A stretch of DNA of 43,746 nt, taken from Anaerolineales bacterium. GTDB taxonomy: Bacteria > Chloroflexota > Anaerolineae > 4572-78 > NAK82. Shown here in pieces: positions 41,611-43,746 of the stretch (within the stretch, counting starts at the first letter, position 1; the number at the start of each line of letters is the position of its first letter). Position numbers and translations under genes: made by a program. The stretch is taken from the NCBI GenBank assembly GCA_020343875.1, contig CP070811.1:2688133-2731878 (forward strand), in the 5' to 3' direction. The notes beneath the pieces were generated by a model, which was not told the origin of the DNA, did not search any database, and saw nothing but the letters and a program-made list of their open reading frames with translations.

Positions 41611-43746
41611 ATGAACTCATTACCTGGCTTGGCTTCACTATTGAATATCCGCCCTGGCGAAGGCCGGCTGGTGTCCTTATTGCTGGCCTACTCCTTTTTC
41701 GTGGGTGTGGCTCGTATTTTGACTCGCTCTGCTGCCATGAGTCTATTTCTGGTCGATTTTGATGCCCAAAGCTTGCCCTATGTTTACATTGGCATCAGTA
41801 TCGTCGCCAGCCTGCTCGCCTACGCTTACTTGAAGCTGGGGCAGCGGCTGGCGTTGTCACGGCTGCTGGTTGTCACCCTGGCTTTTCTCCTGGTGGCCTT
41901 AGTGGGGTTCCGCATAGGGGTGGGTTTGACCCGGGCCGGCTGGTTGGTTTTTGCCTTGCCCGTCTGGTACGAGGCGCTGTGGACGTTGACCAGCCTGGCC
42001 TTCTGGAACTTGGCTGGTCGCCTGCTAAATCTGCGGCAGGGAAAGCGACTGTTCGGCTTGATCAGCGCTGGGGAATCAATGGCAATCGTAGGCAGCGGCT
42101 TCCTGGTGCCCCTCTTGGTGGGGTTATTGGGCACGCCTAACCTGTTGCTGCTCGCCGCCGGCGCGATTGCCGCCATGTTAGGCATACTGTTTTACATCGC
42201 CCACGTTTTCAGGGACCAACTGGACCTGCCACTCGAACACGCCTCAAGCCGGACCAAGGCATCCGTGACTGGCCTGCTCAAGAACAGCTATGTACGCTTG
42301 ATCTGCAGCCTGTTCGGTCTAATCATCTTTGTCTATTTCTTCATTGACAACATCTTCTATGTTCAAACACAGGCGCATTACCACAATGAAGAGGCATTGG
42401 CCGGTTTTATTGGCGTCTTCTTTGGCTCGATTGGCCTGATTAGTTTGTTGGCCCGGCTTTTCTTGTCGGGGCGGCTGATCAGCCGGTATGGCGTGGCTGG
42501 TGGTGTTTTAGTAGCTCCCATTGTATTAGCCGCTGGCGTGGGGCTGATGGCCCTTACGGAAACCTTCTCTAGTTATGTGGTGGTTCTTTTCTGGTTGGCG
42601 GCTGCCACCAAGTTGTTCAGCCTGGTTTTGCTGGAAGCTACGGATCATCCAGTGGTGAACATCCTTTACCAGCCGCTTCAGGCTGCTCGGCGAACTCAGG
42701 TGCAAACCCTGGTCGAAGGTATCATATATCCGCTAGCGATCGGTCTGGCTGGCCTGGGCTTGGCCTTATTCAGCGTTCTTCTTGGCCCGGATTCCTTAGG
42801 CCTGAAGTTTGTGCTACTACTTGTCTTGGCCATCTGGATTGCCACGGCCATGGCCATGGGCCGGGCGTACCCCAAGGCCCTCAGAGAAGCTTTGGTTAAG
42901 CGCAGACTGAGTGGCGAGGTGTTGTCGCTGGAGGACGGGTCAAGCATGGATGTCCTGCGGCAGGCGCTGCACAATCCCCATCCTGGGGTGGCTGTATATG
43001 CCTTGAACACCCTCAAAGCGAATGCACCAGAGAGGTTGTCCGGTATGCTGCCGGAGCTGCTCAGCCATCCCGCGCCGGAAGTGCGGCAGGAGGCCCTGGG
43101 CGCCATCGAATGGTTGGACCTGAGTGCTGCCCTAGACTCTGTCAAACAGACTGTGCGCAGGGAGAAACTGCCAGCGGTTCGAGCGGTCGCCTTGAGAGTG
43201 CTGGCTGCCATCGGCCGGGCCGAGGTTATGGAAGAGGTTTATTCTTATCTCGAGCACCCCAATGTGCAGATCAGGCTGGGGGCTGCAACTGGCTTACTGC
43301 GGCACGCGGAACCAGACATAGCCCAGAGAGCCGAGGAGAAGTTGTCTCAATACGCTCTTTCCCCGATTTCGGCCGAGCGAATACTGGCTGCCGAGGTATG
43401 TGCTGAGGTACCCGACTACGATATGCACCAATTGTTGGGTCGACTCCTGCAGGACGAGGATATTAAAGTGCGCCGGGTGGCGCTGGCGGCGGCCGGTAAA
43501 GCCAAATACCCGCAATTATGGCCTGAGGTGGTTGATTCCGTTACCTCACCAGACGTACGCGCGGCTGCGGCCGCCGGGTTAGTGTCTGGCGGCGATGCGG
43601 CCCTACCGGCCATAGAAGTCGCATTTGCACGGCCTGACCAGGAACGAGAGACACTGGTTCGACTGGCCCATGTTTTAGGTCGGATCGGCGGACCTCAGGC
43701 TGAGGCCTTGCTGTTGACCCAGCTGCATCACCCCCATGAGCTGGTG
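41611..43746 (+). CDS. Membrane transporter-like protein with HEAT repeats (3' partial)
   Basis: From ATG 41611, 20 bases after the cyclase stop, an open frame of 712 codons runs to the window edge. Residues about 15-440 contain about twelve hydrophobic segments and resemble MFS or Npt (ADP/ATP translocase) proteins; for example RLICSLFGLIIFVYFFIDNIFY near 230-251. From about 447 the protein is soluble and built of HEAT repeats (ALHNPHPGVAVYALNTLK, HPAPEVRQEALGAIE, and further units). Related proteins often end with a cyclic nucleotide-binding domain; that part would lie beyond the window. The close spacing to the cyclase gene suggests one transcript. Substrate is unknown. Confidence 0.8.
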   Translation, partial: MNSLPGLASLLNIRPGEGRLVSLLLAYSFFVGVARILTRSAAMSLFLVDFDAQSLPYVYIGISIVASLLAYAYLKLGQRLALSRLLVVTLAFLLVALVGFRIGVGLTRAGWLVFALPVWYEALWTLTSLAFWNLAGRLLNLRQGKRLFGLISAGESMAIVGSGFLVPLLVGLLGTPNLLLLAAGAIAAMLGILFYIAHVFRDQLDLPLEHASSRTKASVTGLLKNSYVRLICSLFGLIIFVYFFIDNIFYVQTQAHYHNEEALAGFIGVFFGSIGLISLLARLFLSGRLISRYGVAGGVLVAPIVLAAGVGLMALTETFSSYVVVLFWLAAATKLFSLVLLEATDHPVVNILYQPLQAARRTQVQTLVEGIIYPLAIGLAGLGLALFSVLLGPDSLGLKFVLLLVLAIWIATAMAMGRAYPKALREALVKRRLSGEVLSLEDGSSMDVLRQALHNPHPGVAVYALNTLKANAPERLSGMLPELLSHPAPEVRQEALGAIEWLDLSAALDSVKQTVRREKLPAVRAVALRVLAAIGRAEVMEEVYSYLEHPNVQIRLGAATGLLRHAEPDIAQRAEEKLSQYALSPISAERILAAEVCAEVPDYDMHQLLGRLLQDEDIKVRRVALAAAGKAKYPQLWPEVVDSVTSPDVRAAAAAGLVSGGDAALPAIEVAFARPDQERETLVRLAHVLGRIGGPQAEALLLTQLHHPHELV

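Noticed and set aside
41826..42185. Minus-strand frames over the transporter-HEAT gene (also 42696-43211)
   Set aside because: They are antisense to a 712-codon open frame with clear membrane and HEAT segments; that frame is simply cut by the window edge.

Overview
The window looks like a piece of a Chloroflexota chromosome (Anaerolineae/Caldilineae-like), moderately GC-rich, with mixed ATG/GTG/TTG starts. The phylum is an inference. It rests on the gene mix: a liv transporter operon with an embedded acyl-CoA synthetase, short BTAD regulators, sulfatase-like membrane enzymes, ArnT/PMT-like glycosyltransferases, very large secreted Ig-repeat proteins with a CTPGYW-type tail, and a cyclase-AAA-TPR protein. 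No rRNA or tRNA gene, CRISPR array, transposase or phage gene was recognised.

Bases 1-4240 hold the end of a luciferase-like flavin oxidoreductase, a small Cys-containing unknown protein, a lone 2-oxoacid dehydrogenase E2 subunit and a convergent RCK-gated K+ channel. Bases 4241-11300 are one minus-strand operon, livG - acyl-CoA synthetase - livH - livM - livK - livF, behind a good sigma70-type promoter; it probably imports and CoA-activates a carboxylic acid. Bases 11392-17594 carry envelope functions: a YceI-like lipoprotein, an LtaS/sulfatase-type membrane enzyme, an MFS transporter and a divergent GT39-like membrane protein.

Bases 17640-20540 form a signalling block: a membrane histidine kinase whose external domain has two CxxCH (haem c type) motifs, its NarL-type regulator, a terminator, and a stand-alone degenerate receiver. 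Bases 20540-22177 are gene-poor, with a broken secreted-protein gene and then a consensus promoter, a GC-rich leader and a terminator-like hairpin directly upstream of cysK. cysK and cysE together make cysteine from serine. Bases 24142-28800 are a patchwork: an ATPase fragment joined to the end of a methyltransferase, DinB and GNAT proteins, a permease fragment, an MFS transporter, an ICMT-like methyltransferase, and (minus strand) a BTAD regulator.

The most interesting part is 29668-43746. Two nearly identical 36-bp promoters (29895-29930 and 36970-37005), each with an 11-bp-spaced TTAAC direct repeat in front of an extended -10, precede (a) a 2136-residue secreted protein with Ig-like repeats, a gingipain/C25-like Cys-His domain and nine perfect GRSSV repeats, and (b) a small protein, a 1347-residue protein with two complementary cyclase domains plus AAA and TPR regions (the layout of animal soluble adenylyl cyclase), and a membrane transporter-HEAT protein that runs off the window. 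The shared promoter suggests one regulon that links an extracellular protease-like protein to cyclic-nucleotide signalling. That link is inference, but it is the best candidate here for an undescribed system.
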